Positions 44,497 through 56,020 of a stretch of DNA of 64,000 nucleotides are shown piece by piece. Source of the DNA: Adiantum capillus-veneris. Lineage: Eukaryota; Streptophyta; Polypodiopsida; Polypodiales; Pteridaceae. Position numbers and translations under genes: made by a program. The notes under the pieces were generated by a model that saw nothing but the letters and a program-made list of their open reading frames with translations, was not told the DNA's origin and searched no databases. The stretch spans positions 81,511,760 to 81,575,759 of the forward strand of contig CM043948.1 of the NCBI GenBank assembly GCA_014529385.2. Reading direction: 5' to 3'. The number at the start of each line of letters is the position of its first letter. Within the stretch, counting starts at the first letter, position 1.

Positions 44497-44862
44497 TTAT
44501 GGGTTCACTCGGGTAATATCCTTCAACTCTAGAGAGGGTGGGCTATAATAGATTCTTTCCTTTGGAATGAACCATCCTTTTTTATCTATCACTGGATGCA
44601 CTTCTATGAGTTGGTATGTGGGCCGTTCAAACACTGGTTGATCCTTTCTGTACAGTTGCCCTTTTTGGTCTACATAGTGTGCATATGAATTATGTGTACC
44701 ATACAAAGCTAACAGCATTCTGTTTGATGTGTCCCTTAGACTCATGAATGATTGCACACTTGTGGTAGTGGATGCAAAATCATTTGCAAACCTAACAGTC
44801 TTTTCAACATTCAGTGATATTTCGACACCTTGACCAAATTCATGTAGGAATTTGTTGTTCAA
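44497..44862 (-). pseudogene. L2 gag-like segment with aromatic-D-G modules, part 2
   Basis: 121 residues: MNNKFLHEFGQGVEISLN, then MSLRDTSNRMLLALYGTHNS, AHYVDQKGQLYRKDQPVFER and GWFIPKERIYYSPPS. The HYVDQKGQLY module matches others in L2. A stop at 44496 separates it from part 3. Upstream, at about 45080-45130, a DCG-x-KGGNFFEDCPRN stretch, interrupted by one stop, resembles a Cys-rich knuckle relic. Confidence 0.5.
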
Positions 44863-45177
44863 AGAATCAATTTTAAGCTTCTCAGGTGCCTGTGCATCTT
44901 TATGCTAATTTTGAACTTGCAGTGTTTTTACTTATGCTTCTAACGGTAATGCAGAATCATCTGATTGCATTAAAAGTGATGAGTTAAATGCACTTACATC
45001 GAGATTTGTATCTCCAATTTTCTTTGTGCCTTGCTTGTTGGCAGTTGATATGTCTCTATTGTCAGAATTTCTTGGACAATCTTCAAAAAAATTTCCACCT
45101 TTTCATCCACAATCTGAGAAATGCGCCATGACTGGTGGTATTTCAATTGGTTCTGTCATGTCAAGATCTAGCTGAGA

Positions 45178-45439
45178 AGTTTATGTTTCTATGCTTGCCA
45201 AGTTGTTGGTATCTTCTTTTAAAACAGTGAGCATCAAGCTATACAATGCTCCATCTAGACCTTTGTACCGACTTTGTCTTGGTTCTCCAATTAGGCTAGC
45301 TCCTATTGGTTGATCTGTTGGATCTTCCATCTTTGGCTCTCGACTATAGATCTGACCATTGTAATCCATATACAATGATCCTGATTGTATATGCAGTAAA
45401 TGGAGGCTTTGAGAGCTTGTGCAAATTTCTGGATAAACA
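45178..45439 (-). pseudogene. L2 gag-like segment, part 1b
   Basis: Continues, in the same frame, the N-terminal segment at 50845-51149 once the copia element and one target duplication are removed. It includes GSLYMDYNGQIYSREPKMED and SRYKGLDGALYSLML and ends at a TAA near 45178. This restored continuity is the best evidence that L2 encoded a real protein before the copia insertion. Confidence 0.6.
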
Positions 45440-45444
45440 CTTGG
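45440..45444. repeat. Target duplication CTTGG, left copy (copia)
   Basis: CTTGG flanks the copia element on both sides (45440-45444 and 50845-50849). Confidence 0.95.
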
Positions 45445-45640
45445 TGAAGGAGTACGAGCGGAAGTGCGACGTGAGAGAGAGAGAGTGCGAGAAGAAGAGC
45501 ACAACGATATGGTGAACTCGCTCTACTGTAATGTGTAGAGCATAGTGAGTTCTTATTAGGTTTTAACAAAAGAATATGTGTACATACATGGCGGCCCGCC
45601 CACTTACCTAGGCGACCACATTGGGCTTTATACCCCAACA
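45445..45640 (-). repeat. Copia 3' LTR, 196 bp
   Basis: Begins TGAAGGAGTACGAG and ends ATACCCCAACA. Carries a short GA tract two units longer than the other LTR. Confidence 0.95.
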
Positions 45641-45651
45641 ACCTCCCACTT
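45641..45651 (-). other. Copia polypurine tract
   Basis: ACCTCCCACTT, complement AAGTGGGAGGT, a typical copia tract, immediately inside the 3' LTR. Confidence 0.88.
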
Positions 45652-45719
45652 AAAGTCCAATGCATCTACTATACAAGCTAATATACAAGAGATGTAGAGA
45701 AGTGATGTACTATCCTGCA

Positions 45720-46220
45720 CCTAACTGCTTGCGAAAATGCGCAAAGCTCTCTGAGGGAAGTCCTTTTGGATGTAAATCAACAGGATTTTTTGTGGTGTGA
45801 ACTTTGACAAGCTGAATTTGCTGTGGTGTGAACTTTCACATCCACATGCTTTGTCTTTGAGTGATAAACTAGATTGCGAGCTAATTGTATAGCACTCTGA
45901 CTATCACAATATAACATAGGCATCTCTTCTTTGATTCCCAAATCTGTTACTAGTCGATTAAGCCAAATTGATTCTTTGCATGCCTCTGATGCTGCAACAT
46001 ATTCAGCCTCTATAGTAGACTGAGTAACACAATCTTGTAATCTAGAACGCCATGATACTACTCCACCAGCCAATGTAAAGACATACCTTGACGTAGACCT
46101 TTGGTTGTCTAAGTCACTTGCATAATCTGAGTCTGTAAAACCCTTTACACTTATCTCCTGACTCCCATAGCATATACACATACTCTTTGTAGCTTTCAAG
46201 TATCTCAATATTCCTTTCAC
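45720..46220 (-). pseudogene. Copia RNase H, with internal deletion
   Basis: Typical motifs are GFTDSDYASDLDNQRSTSRY, VVSWRSRLQDCVTQST, IEAEYVAASEACKE, YCDSQSAIQLARN and YHSKTKHVDVK. After KHVDVK the family normally continues with a YH..RE segment. Here the frame jumps to VHTTANSACQ and then shifts. The word AAAGTTCACACCACA occurs twice about 30 bp apart at this point, so a repeat-mediated rearrangement removed the segment. In another frame the true C-terminus (KVHTTKNPVDLHPKGLPSES) follows. Confidence 0.85.
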
Positions 46221-47119
46221 TACCTCCCAATGTTTTTGCCTGGGTTTGACATGTATCGACTTACTACTCCCACTGCAAATGCAATGTCTGGGCGAGTAGT
46301 AATCATTGCATACATCAAACTACCCACTGCAGAAGCATATAGAATCTTATCCATTTCAGCCTGTTCTTCCTCAGACACAGGACAATCTTGTTTGCTAAGT
46401 TTCACATATGGTGGCAGTGGAACACTCAATGCCTTTCCCTTCTCCATATTGAAACGTTGCAAAACCTTGTCAATATACTCTGTTTGAGATAACCAAATCA
46501 ACTTCTTTGATCTGTCTCTCTCAATGCGCATACCAAGAATATGACTTGCCTCACCCATGTCTTTCATGTCAAACGATTTTGCCATCTTTGACTTCAAAGC
46601 TGAAATTTCTTCCAAGTGCTTGCCAGCAATCAACATGTCGTCCACATACAAAATAAGGATCAACCAACTGCCATCCTTAGCCTTCTTTTTATATAGACAG
46701 TGATCGAACTCACTACGTTTGTAGCCTTGATAAAGCATAAACTTGTGGAACTTATGGTACCATGCCCTCGGTGATTGTTTTAAGCCATAAAGACTCTTTA
46801 ACAACTGGCATACCAAATCTTCCTTGCCTTTCTCAACAAACCCTTCTGGCTGTTGCATGTAAATTTCCACATCTAAATCACCATGCAAGAACGTTGTCTT
46901 GACATCCATTTGGTGCAACACCAAATCTAATATGGCAACCAACGCAAGAAAGCATCTCAATTTAGTCATCTTGACCACCGGAGAGAAGACTTCATCAAAG
47001 TCAATGCCTTGTTCTTGCTTAAAGCCCTTGGCAACAAGCCTTGCTTTGTACTTTGGATGACTATCATGAGTGGTGATCTTATACCTATAAACCCATTTAC
47101 AAGGTAGAGCCTTTTTGCC
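46220..47119 (-). pseudogene. Copia reverse transcriptase
   Basis: The main 252-residue frame (46978-46220) has the motifs QMDVKTTFLHGDLDVEIYM, QPEGFV, CQLLKSLYGLKQSPRAWY and the catalytic LYVDDMLIAG. Upstream to 47119 the same frame encodes ALPCKWVYRYKITTHDSHPK and GIDFDEVFSPVVKM. A TAG at about 47117 (the Tyr of LPYGKKAL) is the only stop linking it to the preceding integrase tail. RT catalytic residues are intact. Confidence 0.9.
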
Positions 47120-48399
47120 CTATGGTAATTTAACTAGCTTCCATGTCTGGTTTTTATGCAGAGCTGTCATCTCTGACTGCATGGCCAATTGCCAATTCCC
47201 GGAGTCCTTCATTTGCACTGCTTCCTTGTAACATGAAGGCTTATTGAAATTAGTCAACATGACATAGTTCATAGATGGAACAAACAGATCATGAGGTCGT
47301 GAGATACGTCCCGATTTACCCAAAATAGGTGACTGAGGCTCAGCCACAACCTGTGGTTCCACTCTATCCTGTCCTTGCTCCTCTTGAGCCTTGAACTTTT
47401 GTCTTGCACGTGCAGGTCCATCTTCTTGGAAGACAACTCTTCTAATCTCCTCAACCCTCTCTCGTTTAGAATGATATTTGGCTTCATTAAATTGAACATC
47501 ATTGCTGCGGATAACCTTTCTGGATTCGGGATCCCAAAGTCTGTACCCCATCTCACCAGAATTACCATAGCCTAGAAAGATGCACTTTCTACTCTTTGGC
47601 TCAAGTTTGTTCCTAAATTCCTTTGGAACATGAGTATATGCCTCACAGCCAAAGACTCTGAGATGCTTGTATGAGGGCATTTTTCCTGACCATACCATCT
47701 CTGCCACTGAATCCTTCTGCAAAACCTTGCTAGGAGATCTATTTATAAGATGAACAGCTATTGATACAGCTTCAGCCCAAAACCCATTTTTCAGTTGTGC
47801 ATTAGACAACATACTTCTGACCTTCTCTTGTAAGGAGCAGTAAGTTCACGTTTTATACCTTTTGACTCACAAAAGTCCTGAAAGGCCTTTGAAACATACT
47901 CTCCACCATTGTTAGTGCGTAAGCATTTAAGCTTCTTGCCACTTTGATTCTCCACAAGTGTCACAAACGTTTTGAAAACAGTAAATGCTTCATCCTTGTG
48001 CGTGAGAAAGTAAACCCATACTTTCCTCGAGTAATCATCTATAAATGTCATAAAGTAAGAAGCTCCCCCTAGAGATAGGTTAGGCATAGTTCCACACAAA
48101 TCACGATGAACAAGTGCCAATTGTGTATCTCTTCTACTGCTTCTATGCTTATGTGGCTGCTGTGTTTGCTTACCATACAGACAATGTTCACAGAATTCAA
48201 AATCATTAAATGAAAAGCCAGGCAAATAACCAGAACGAGACAAGATTTCCATTCCCTTCTTGGACATATGTCCTAACCGGCTATGCCACAAAGAAACGTT
48301 CGACTGCTCGGTTACATTGATTACATTTTCAGAGACATTTGATACATAAATCATGTAAAGTCCCTCAGACTTTACTCCATGTGCTACCAGCATCATCAA
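47120..48399 (-). pseudogene. Copia integrase, catalytic Glu deleted
   Basis: 48399-47791 contains the zinc region (HSRLGHMSKKGMEIL, CEHCLYGKQ) and the core with VHRDLCGTM (first Asp kept) and LRTNNGGEY (second Asp changed to Asn). After KRELTAPY the expected TPQQNG-x-AER segment with the catalytic Glu is missing, and the sequence goes to RSMLSNAQLKNGFWAEAV in a shifted frame (47812-47120). The C-terminal region then reads normally (HLINRSPSKVLQKDSVAEMV, FLGYGNSGEMGYRLWDPESR). Two of three catalytic residues are therefore lost. Confidence 0.9.
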
Positions 48400-48520
48400 G
48401 TAAACCTGTGCTGATCAAGCTCTTTGTAATTGCGGGAACATGTCTCACATTTTTCAGCGTGAAAGAAGAGCCATTCTGAAACTTCAATTGAACATCTCCA
48501 ACACCTAAGATCTCACATGT

Positions 48521-49566
48521 CTACCCATTGCCTAGCCGAACATGATCTTTAGTGGTCACATAAGAGGTAAACCACTCCTTGTTTGGAGACACATGAAGTG
48601 ATGCCCCTGAGTCTATAATCCAGTCACTCAGTGCATTTCCATCAGATGCTGTAAGAAGAGCTGAGTCCATTGTATTCTTCAAGAAGTAGATGTCTCCTGA
48701 CACTAGACTGTCATCCTCTGCAACAGTGTTTGTCACATTTATTTCTTGAATCTTCATTGAGGACTTGTTCTTCTCACCATGGTCTTCAGATTTCTCTTTG
48801 CCTTTTTCTGCTTTCCATTCTCTGCAGTCTCTTTTCATGTGACCCTTCTTCCCACAATGGTAGCATTCTATGTCACTCTTGCCTTTAGCACTGCGGGACT
48901 TGCTACGAGACTGATTTCTCTTTCCACCTTTGTCCTTTTCTTTGGTCCTTCCCCTGACAACTAAGGCTGTTCCTTTGCCTTTGTCCATTGTCTTTCTGTT
49001 GGTTTCTTCAGTAAGCAGACTGCCTTCTACACCTGCTATGGGCAAACCATATGGAGGTGCAGAATTACTCAAAGCTGTGCGAAAAGTGTCCCAACTTTCC
49101 GGCAATGTGATCAACAGGAACATAGCTCTAACAGGTTCATCAAACTTGACACCTTGAGCTGACAACTGACTGTAGATGGTGTTGAATTCATTCAGATGAT
49201 TGGACATAGGTGTCCCTTCTTTCATCTTCAAGTCAACAAGCTTCTTAAGCCATTATACTTGTGAAGCTTCACTCTCCTTCTCATAAATATCACTCAACTT
49301 TGTCCATGCTTCATAAGCCGACATCTCGTCTACTACATTGAAGTAACACTTTCTGCCAAAGTCAGCATAATGGTAGAAAGTGCCAATTCATCCATTTCGC
49401 TCCATTCATCTTCGTCCATATCTTCTGGTTTTATCCCCTTGAGCTTTATAGGTTTTATCTGCTTCTTTTGTACCAACATGTGCCAAATCTGCTTCTTCCA
49501 CAATGGGAAATTGGTTCCATCCAGCTTCTTGATATTGTAAAGAGCAGTGTCCTGTGATCCAGCCAT
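48521..49566 (-). pseudogene. Copia gag and protease
   Basis: The start is the ATG at 49566 (MAGSQDTALYNIKKLDGTNF). 77 residues follow (DMDEDEWSEMDELALSTIML) before a frame break at 49333. 49231-48521 continues with MKEGTPMSNHLNEFNTIYSQ, a basic linker, the knuckle CYHCGKKGHMKRDC, and the protease motif WIIDSGASLHVSPNKEWF with the catalytic Asp intact. The protein resembles Tnt1 gag in layout. A stop follows near VRLGNG. Confidence 0.9.
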
Positions 49567-50638
49567 AGCTACACTTCATAGTAGTTTACTTTCCTGGGAA
49601 AAATTCGACAGAGTTTCCCCTGTAAACTGACCTCTGAACCAATATCAACCTGTCAAATGAACCAAGAAAGCTTCAGATTCTGTAGAAATTTCGGCAGAGT
49701 CTCCTTTGTAAAATGGCTCTGGTGTACTAAAAAATAAACCAAAAACAACCCAAAAAACACTGTCTCTCTAACACTGTAAGCTACGGGTAAACCTATCCTG
49801 CACCTGTACTGGCTCTCACTGTCCTGTAAGCATAGACTGTGACAATGCCTCAACGGCAGTAAAGCAAAGATGCAATCCCAACTGTCTAACTCACAGTCAA
49901 TACATCCTAGCTGCCTATCTAAGGGTTCTTGAGGGATCGCTCCAAGACCTGTATCACCGAAAGGATCTCAATATTTGAGAATCCCCCAGCTCAATAAAAC
50001 CTCACTCGACCCTCAACAAAGGCTGCAGTAAATCTGACAGTACATAGACTTCCCACAAAGCCATACATCCACAAATTTCCCACTGTATGCTGTAACCGCT
50101 GCGGCGGTTGTTTGCTGCGTGACTCACAGCCAGCAAACCCTCAACAGACATACATCATCTCTGACAATACATCCCATGTGGAAGTACCTGCAATGTCAGG
50201 ATGAAATCTGGAATATCAAGCAGCAAACACAAGCTACCTGATGAACTAGTGGATGTCGCCTACAGTCTGTGTGTAGGTGCGCCCGTGTCGTATGTGACAA
50301 GCCTCCAAGAACTGTGAGCCGTCCTTCGTTGTGTAGACAGCCACAAATCAGCACTCTTGAAGTGCAGATATCCTCAACACTTGCAGTCGTAGGCCGAAAC
50401 CCCAAATTTGCAGAGTCGGATCTGCACCCGCCAAGACCACATAGTCGAAAATGGCATGTGCAGAGCTTTGTCGAAGCCGAACGGTGGCCGAGATGACCTC
50501 AAAATGAAATTCTGAGAACACCAAGTCTTTCAGGCTTACCCATAGGATTTGGGGCCGTCTCTTCGCCTGTCGAATCTCACTCCAATCTGAGCAGATGACT
50601 ATGGCTACCTGCAAATGCTGCCATGAGCCTCGATCTGA
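49567..50638 (-). other. Copia 5' leader
   Basis: About 1.07 kb between the primer site and the gag ATG, without a long frame. It is long for a 5.4-kb copia element. Confidence 0.6.
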
Positions 50639-50650
50639 GGTCTGATACCA
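50639..50650 (-). other. Copia primer binding site
   Basis: GGTCTGATACCA, the complement of TGGTATCAGACC, an initiator-Met-type site with one changed base, 2 nt from the LTR at 50653. Confidence 0.88.
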
Positions 50651-50652
50651 GT

Positions 50653-50844
50653 TGAAGGAGTATGAGTGGAAGTGCGACACGAGAGAGAGTGCGAGAAGAA
50701 GAGCACGACCATATGGTGAACTCGATCTATTGTAATGTGTAGAACATAGTGAGTTCTTATTAGGTTTTAACAAAAGATTATGTGTACATACCTGGCGGCC
50801 CGCCCACTTACCTGGGCGACCACATTGGGCTTTATACCCCAACA
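50653..50844 (-). repeat. Copia 5' LTR, 192 bp
   Basis: Aligns with 45445-45640 with about 12 substitutions and one 4-bp indel. Confidence 0.95.
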
Positions 50845-51149
50845 CTTGGGTCAATTTTTTGCACTTCTATCTGCACATCATCTTTGAGCTTGCAATACCT
50901 CGCTCCACTAAAGTCTGTGAACATCTGGGAGTTCTCAGAATCTGGCTTTACTCTGATCAATAGGGTCTTGGCTCCTGTGTTGTTTTTACTGCTCATAAGA
51001 TACTTATGACCTTCTGTATCTTTGTACAAAAATTTATCCCCATTGTAGCCATATAGCTGTAAAATCTGGTATATTGCACTTGTGCATGTGTTGCCACTGC
51101 TACTAGCTTGCTCTGCTATACTTGAACTTTCGGCTCGATTTGAGTCCAT
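50845..51149 (-). pseudogene. L2 gag-like N-terminus
   Basis: Starts at the ATG at 51149 (MDSNRAESSSIAEQASSSGN). 101 residues include DKFLYKDTEGHKYLMSS and QMFTDFSGARYCKLKDDVQI. Both contain an aromatic-x-D-x-x-G-x-x-Y pattern that recurs at 45380, 44650 and 43930. The frame ends in the copia LTR and resumes in frame at 45439. No homologous family is recognised. By position, first ORF after a long leader and primer site, it would be gag. Confidence 0.6.
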
Positions 51150-52315
51150 GTTGGCTTGTTCTGTAAAAACTGTTTCCTAGCAGATTCTGATATTGATTAG
51201 CATAATTTTTGTTGCTCGTACTAGCTTAATTTGCAATCACGTGTGAGTTGTGCCTGTTCGCCCAACTGGAAGCTCAAATTGCAGTGCTTGATTTTGACAA
51301 ATTTCAAAAAGTTTTTGCCGCTCACAGCCTTGAGTTGGTTGTTTTCCTCGCTTTTTCGGCTGATTTTCTATTCTTTTCGGCTTTTTCGTTGTTCGCTCGG
51401 TTTTTTCCTAGGTGCTATTCTCGATTTTTGCCCACTTAGCGGTACACTTCTCCGGCTTTGCTTTTTGGCTTTTGACTTGTTCGTTTTTGTGTTGTTTGCT
51501 CGACGTGTGATTTTTCCCGACAGTGTGTTTTTTTTTTTGCTTTTCGGTCCCCTTTTTGCTTTTCCTGGCTTTTTTTGGCTATTTTTGCGCTTATGACGAC
51601 TCTCTTTTTATTTTTCTCAATTTTTTTAAAAATTTTACCTTTCCTAATTTTTGATATTTTTATGATTTTTTAAGAAAAGTTTTGATGTTTGGGAATTTTT
51701 TGTTGATTTTCTATATATTTTTAGTGAATTTTATGATTATTTTATGATTTGTGGAGAATTTTTCGAGCATTTAATGATTTTTTGTGAATTTTCTGTGACC
51801 TTCTTGAGTTTTCTATTATTTTTGGAATCTATCTCTGAATTTTTCTAATTTTTTGGTGAGTTTTTTTTTATTTTTTTAATTCTTTTTAATTTTTTATGAA
51901 TTTTCTAAGAAGTTTATATTTTTTATGAGGTTTTTTTTCCTTTTTTAAAATTTTTTTTGTATCTTTTTCTATTTTTGGTAATTTTTAGAACTCCTTTTTA
52001 AGTTTTTTATTTTTAATTTTCTAGATTTCTTTCGATTTTTTATAGAATTTTTGGAATTTTGATATTTTGATTGTTTTTTATTCTTTTTTGTGGTTTTGTG
52101 ATTTTTTTATTTTTTTCAATATATTTTGAAATTAAATCAAATAATGCAAAACAAATAAAATACAATACTTGCTTACCTGCTTATTGCCTATGGTGGGCGT
52201 TGACTGAGCAGGCTGTTAGTGCTAACGTGGCGGTTGACCTCGGCTGCGGAGGTGACGGGGTTTAGCTTGGCACGCAGTACCGAAGAGAAGGGGAGCGTCG
52301 AGCACGTGTGTGTGC
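51150..52315 (-). other. L2 leader, T-rich part (A-rich on the coding strand)
   Basis: About 1.1 kb without a convincing gene. From 51340 to 52150 the plus strand is extremely T-rich, with repeated words such as GGCTTTTT and GAATTTTTT. The open frame of Phe/Leu residues here is a composition artefact. Confidence 0.6.
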
Positions 52316-52319
52316 TTAA

Positions 52320-53640
52320 CACTAGGTTGGTAACCTAACAGGACATAAAAGTGTCCTTTCAGGGTTTTGAAAAAAAACTCCAAAACCATAGTAGATCCAC
52401 TCATTTTGTAAAATCCTTTCATGAGGTTATAGTTCAAGGCCTACTACACATGGAAAAAATAAGAAACTTGTAAAATTTATCATCTTTTGGTCACACCAAG
52501 CCTCCAAAGTTGATGGACCAGTGCATTTTCATCAAAACAATAATTTCTTACGTTTTGTTGCATAAAAATAAGATTAGGGATTTTTGTAGGACTTGAGATA
52601 AATTCCCTAGTTAAATTCAATGGGTTGGTGATTAGAACATATGATTGCGTCTCACTGACTATTTTTTGTTTTGCCAAAATAAATGAGTACAAAAAAGTTG
52701 AATTTTTACCATTCTGCAAACCTATCATCAAAGTTTCTATAGCCACGCTCAATACAAATAATATATGCATGTTTTCTTAGTTCCCTATTGTCCTTTATGT
52801 TCATAAGGAGCCATGGAGCATGTCAAAAGAATAATACATCTCTTACCAAGGGGAATCTTGGGGACAAAGATGAAGTGCTAAATATAGCAAACATGAAAAA
52901 ACTGGGTTCAACATTATGAGTTGTAGAATCCCATAGAAACTATTCAATATCTAGCCAAATTTGATCCTTATGACTAGATATGGTTACTACCTACAAAATG
53001 CATGTAGTTGTCACAAGAAACTAACAATATTGACAAAGCTATACTTGATATACTAGAATGTTTCATTTTCTTCTATAATTGAAAAAATCAACTATCGTTG
53101 TATACTATGCAAAATAGGGTATTAGGTGCCCCAAAACTCAAGGAATATTAGCTTTATGTTACAATATGCGACATAGAAAATAAAAAATGAATTTGGATAT
53201 CATGAAATCCACCAAAAAAATCATAGAAGGGCTAAAATTGGCTAAAAAACAGGATTTGACAATTTTTGTAATTTGGTCATAACTTATAACTTTAATATTT
53301 ATTTCTCCCTAGAAGCATCAGGACATGTTGAGGCCTACTAAAGATAGTTCTCTAGCATTATAGACCTCACAAAAATGAATTCTAGAGTGGTATAGTTGCA
53401 AAAGGTTGAAAAAAGACAAAAACAGGTCCCGTTTTTTCACACAGTTTAGGTTGTGAAATGTTGTGCAAGGACAAGGTTAAAGATGGAATTGATATTCCAA
53501 AAAAATGGCAAGTTTTTTTCAGCTCATGAGACAACTTTCTAAATAGATAGCACCTCAAAATCCATTTTGAAACTCTTGACATAATTCAAGGAAAATGGTC
53601 ACTTAATAGGACATAAAAGTGTCCCATTACCAACCTAGTG
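52320..53640. mobile_element. 1.3-kb inverted-repeat DNA element flanked by TTAA
   Basis: CACTAGGTTGGTAA at 52320 is repeated inverted at 53640 (ends CCAACCTAGTG). Just inside both ends is a small hairpin, GGACATAAAAGTGTCC or close to it. TTAA lies immediately outside each end (52316-52319 and 53641-53644). A 4-bp TTAA duplication is the hallmark of piggyBac-type insertion; the CACTA start would instead suggest a CACTA element, but 3-bp flanks there (TAA and TTA) do not match. There is no transposase frame, so it is non-autonomous. It lies inside the L2 leader. Confidence 0.7.
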
Positions 53641-53733
53641 TTAACGGCCACTGGCTAGTAAGAGCGTGCGGAGATGACGGAGGGCCCAGCTTGGCTACGC
53701 TGACAGTGTGTGTGGTGGCGTGAGCACCAAGCC

Positions 53734-53741
<8 letters not shown>

Positions 53742-53807
<66 letters not shown>
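53742..53807. repeat. (GA)n microsatellite
   Basis: Uninterrupted GA over about 66 bp; less regular GA-rich sequence continues to about 54200. Confidence 0.95.
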
Positions 53808-53808
<1 letters not shown>

Positions 53809-55375
53809 AAGGCAACAGGTGTGCGATGTTGCGGGGCAAAGAGAGAGGGTACGATGGTGCAGGGTGTGTGGTCGCGTGCAAGCTGGGGCTAAACGACAGA
53901 GGAGGGGAGCCTGGAGGGGGGTTGTGTGTGTGTGTGTGTGTTAATAAGACAAGGGAGAGAAAAAGGGGGAGGGGGTGCACGTTGGAGAGAGAGGGAGGTA
54001 GCGGGCGAGTGAGAAGAGAGAGTGGGAGTTAGTGAGAGAGAGAGAGAGAGAGGAGGAGCTAGTTAATAATCGTTAGTTGGGACTTGGGAGGGGGAGGAGA
54101 GAGAGTGAGGGGGTTAGTAAGAGAATGCAAATAATCGGGCTTTTGGCAAGGGGAGGAGAGAGAGTAAGAGAAGAGAGAGACTGAGGGTGCGGGATGGATT
54201 CACCCGGAAAGGAAAGAAAAAGAAGAGAATTTTAACGTCAAAGGAAATTCTCCCAGCATACCATAAAGATCTAGCCGACGAGGAAATCTTATGCGCCGCA
54301 AGGCAATTGCGTTGAAACCTGAACTTGTTTTTTTAAAAAAATATTCAATCGTCCAAAAATGCCAAAAATAGGCCAAAAATTAGCCGAAAATCCCAAAAAT
54401 TTCCAAAAAACTCCAAAAAATTCATACAAAATTATAGAAACTTTAAAAAATCATCTTCATTTACAACCAAAAATTTTTGATACGCAAAAGCACACCAAAA
54501 ATAGTAAATTTTATCGAAAACGCCAAATTCTATAAAATCGTCAACTCGACCCTCGAAAATAGCAAAAACCTCAAAATTTAGAGAATGAATGCCCAATTGC
54601 ACTCAAAACGATGCCGAAAACACACATTCAAAACAGTTTGTAAAGATCGCAAAATATCAAATTTTTATGGAATTAATCGACTATTAATGCCAAAAATTTA
54701 TAAAAATTATCCAAAAAATACGCAATTTTTTTTAAAAATTCTCCACTTATAGGCTAAATAGTGCAGCCAAATAAAATCACAAAAAGCACATCAATGCAAT
54801 TGCCAAACAATTTCATCAATAAAATCAAGACTAGGCAATTAAATCGATAAAATTAGCAACAAAATTAGGTCAAAATTCGACGCAATTGGAGTGTGTAAAT
54901 CCCCGTTTTGAGCTAAAAAATGCAGCAATTAACCATTACACACATCCAATTTGCAATCAAAAATTGAATCAATCATGCAAATCAAACACGTTTTAGGCAC
55001 ACACGCTAATAAAATTGGCAGTTTTTGCCAATCTTTAGGTGCGCACACAAAAGGGTAAATTTTGTCGAAATTGCAATGTCATCTCACAAATCATTAGTTG
55101 GACATGACCACCAACTCCCTCACCCTCTCCCTCACCTTCTGAGCCCTGCCATCCCCTCGCTCACTCTCTCACACTCTCTCTCTCGCTCTCGGTGTCGGCA
55201 CAGACAGGACCGCAGGCGCAACTCCACAGGGCGCTGAGATGATCTCTCTCTCTCTCTCTCACACTACACACCCACTCTACACTCACACACACACACACAC
55301 ACATACACTCCCCCCCTCCCATCATCCCCAGCGTCTTCTTCTCTCGCTCGTCTGGTTTCCCCTGCAGGCAGAAAA

Positions 55376-55377
<2 letters not shown>

Positions 55378-55411
<34 letters not shown>
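55378..55411. repeat. (TA)n microsatellite
   Basis: About 34 bp of alternating T and A. Confidence 0.95.
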
Positions 55412-55417
<6 letters not shown>

Positions 55418-56020
55418 ATTGATTTAAAAAATCCACCCCCCCTCCTTCTCTTGTTCCCACACACGGCACTACACATACCTACCATATATAATACACACTA
55501 CACACAACACAACACATACACACACTACATACATACTCACAACACATATACACCATACATACACACATACATGCACACACGCATATACGCACTCACAAAC
55601 AAAAAAAAGAAAAGGAAGCTATTGACATAATCATCAAAGGAGAAAAGGAGACCAAGTCGCGCGTCGCCAACACCAAAACAAGAAGTGGCACCAAAGGCAC
55701 GCCCCGGCCAGCACCCAAAGGAGGTAACACATAACATTTCAGCTTCTCACAACAAAAACTGATTCTAGCAGCACTAAAACCTCACACCAACAACCCGAAC
55801 CATTGACAAAACCCTTTGTAAATGCCCTAAACACCCACTCTTCCCTAATAACCTAGCCATGGCTAGTGGATTGTAAAAAACTCTCCCCCACCCCACTCTT
55901 TCCTCTCTCTCTCTATCTCTACTTTCTCTCTCTATCCCTCTTACTAGAGAGCCATCTAGACCTTCTACAGCAAGCAAATGATATTTGCAATGACCAGTAG
56001 GTAAGGACCACCTCTCAAGC

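Larger units (their letters stand above)
45445..50844 (-). mobile_element. Tnt1-like Ty1/copia element, 5.4 kb, full length but inactive
   Basis: LTRs of 196 bp (45445-45640) and 192 bp (50653-50844) with ends TGAAGGAG and CCCCAACA, an initiator-Met-type primer site, a polypurine tract and a perfect CTTGG duplication. Order on the minus strand is gag, protease, integrase, RT, RNase H, the copia order. The LTRs differ at about 12 positions plus a 4-bp indel, roughly 6 percent. Deletions in integrase and RNase H and several stops make it inactive. Confidence 0.95.

Noticed and set aside
51231-51596. 121-residue Phe/Leu-rich open frame looking like a membrane protein
   Set aside because: The stretch is a T-rich leader; hydrophobic codons follow from composition, and no motif or start context supports a gene.
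52480-52770. 96-residue frame inside the TIR element as a transposase
   Set aside because: No catalytic motif, short, and the element is only 1.3 kb.
52320-53640. Straight assignment to the CACTA superfamily
   Set aside because: The 3-bp flanks (TAA left, TTA right) are not direct repeats, while TTAA on both sides is.
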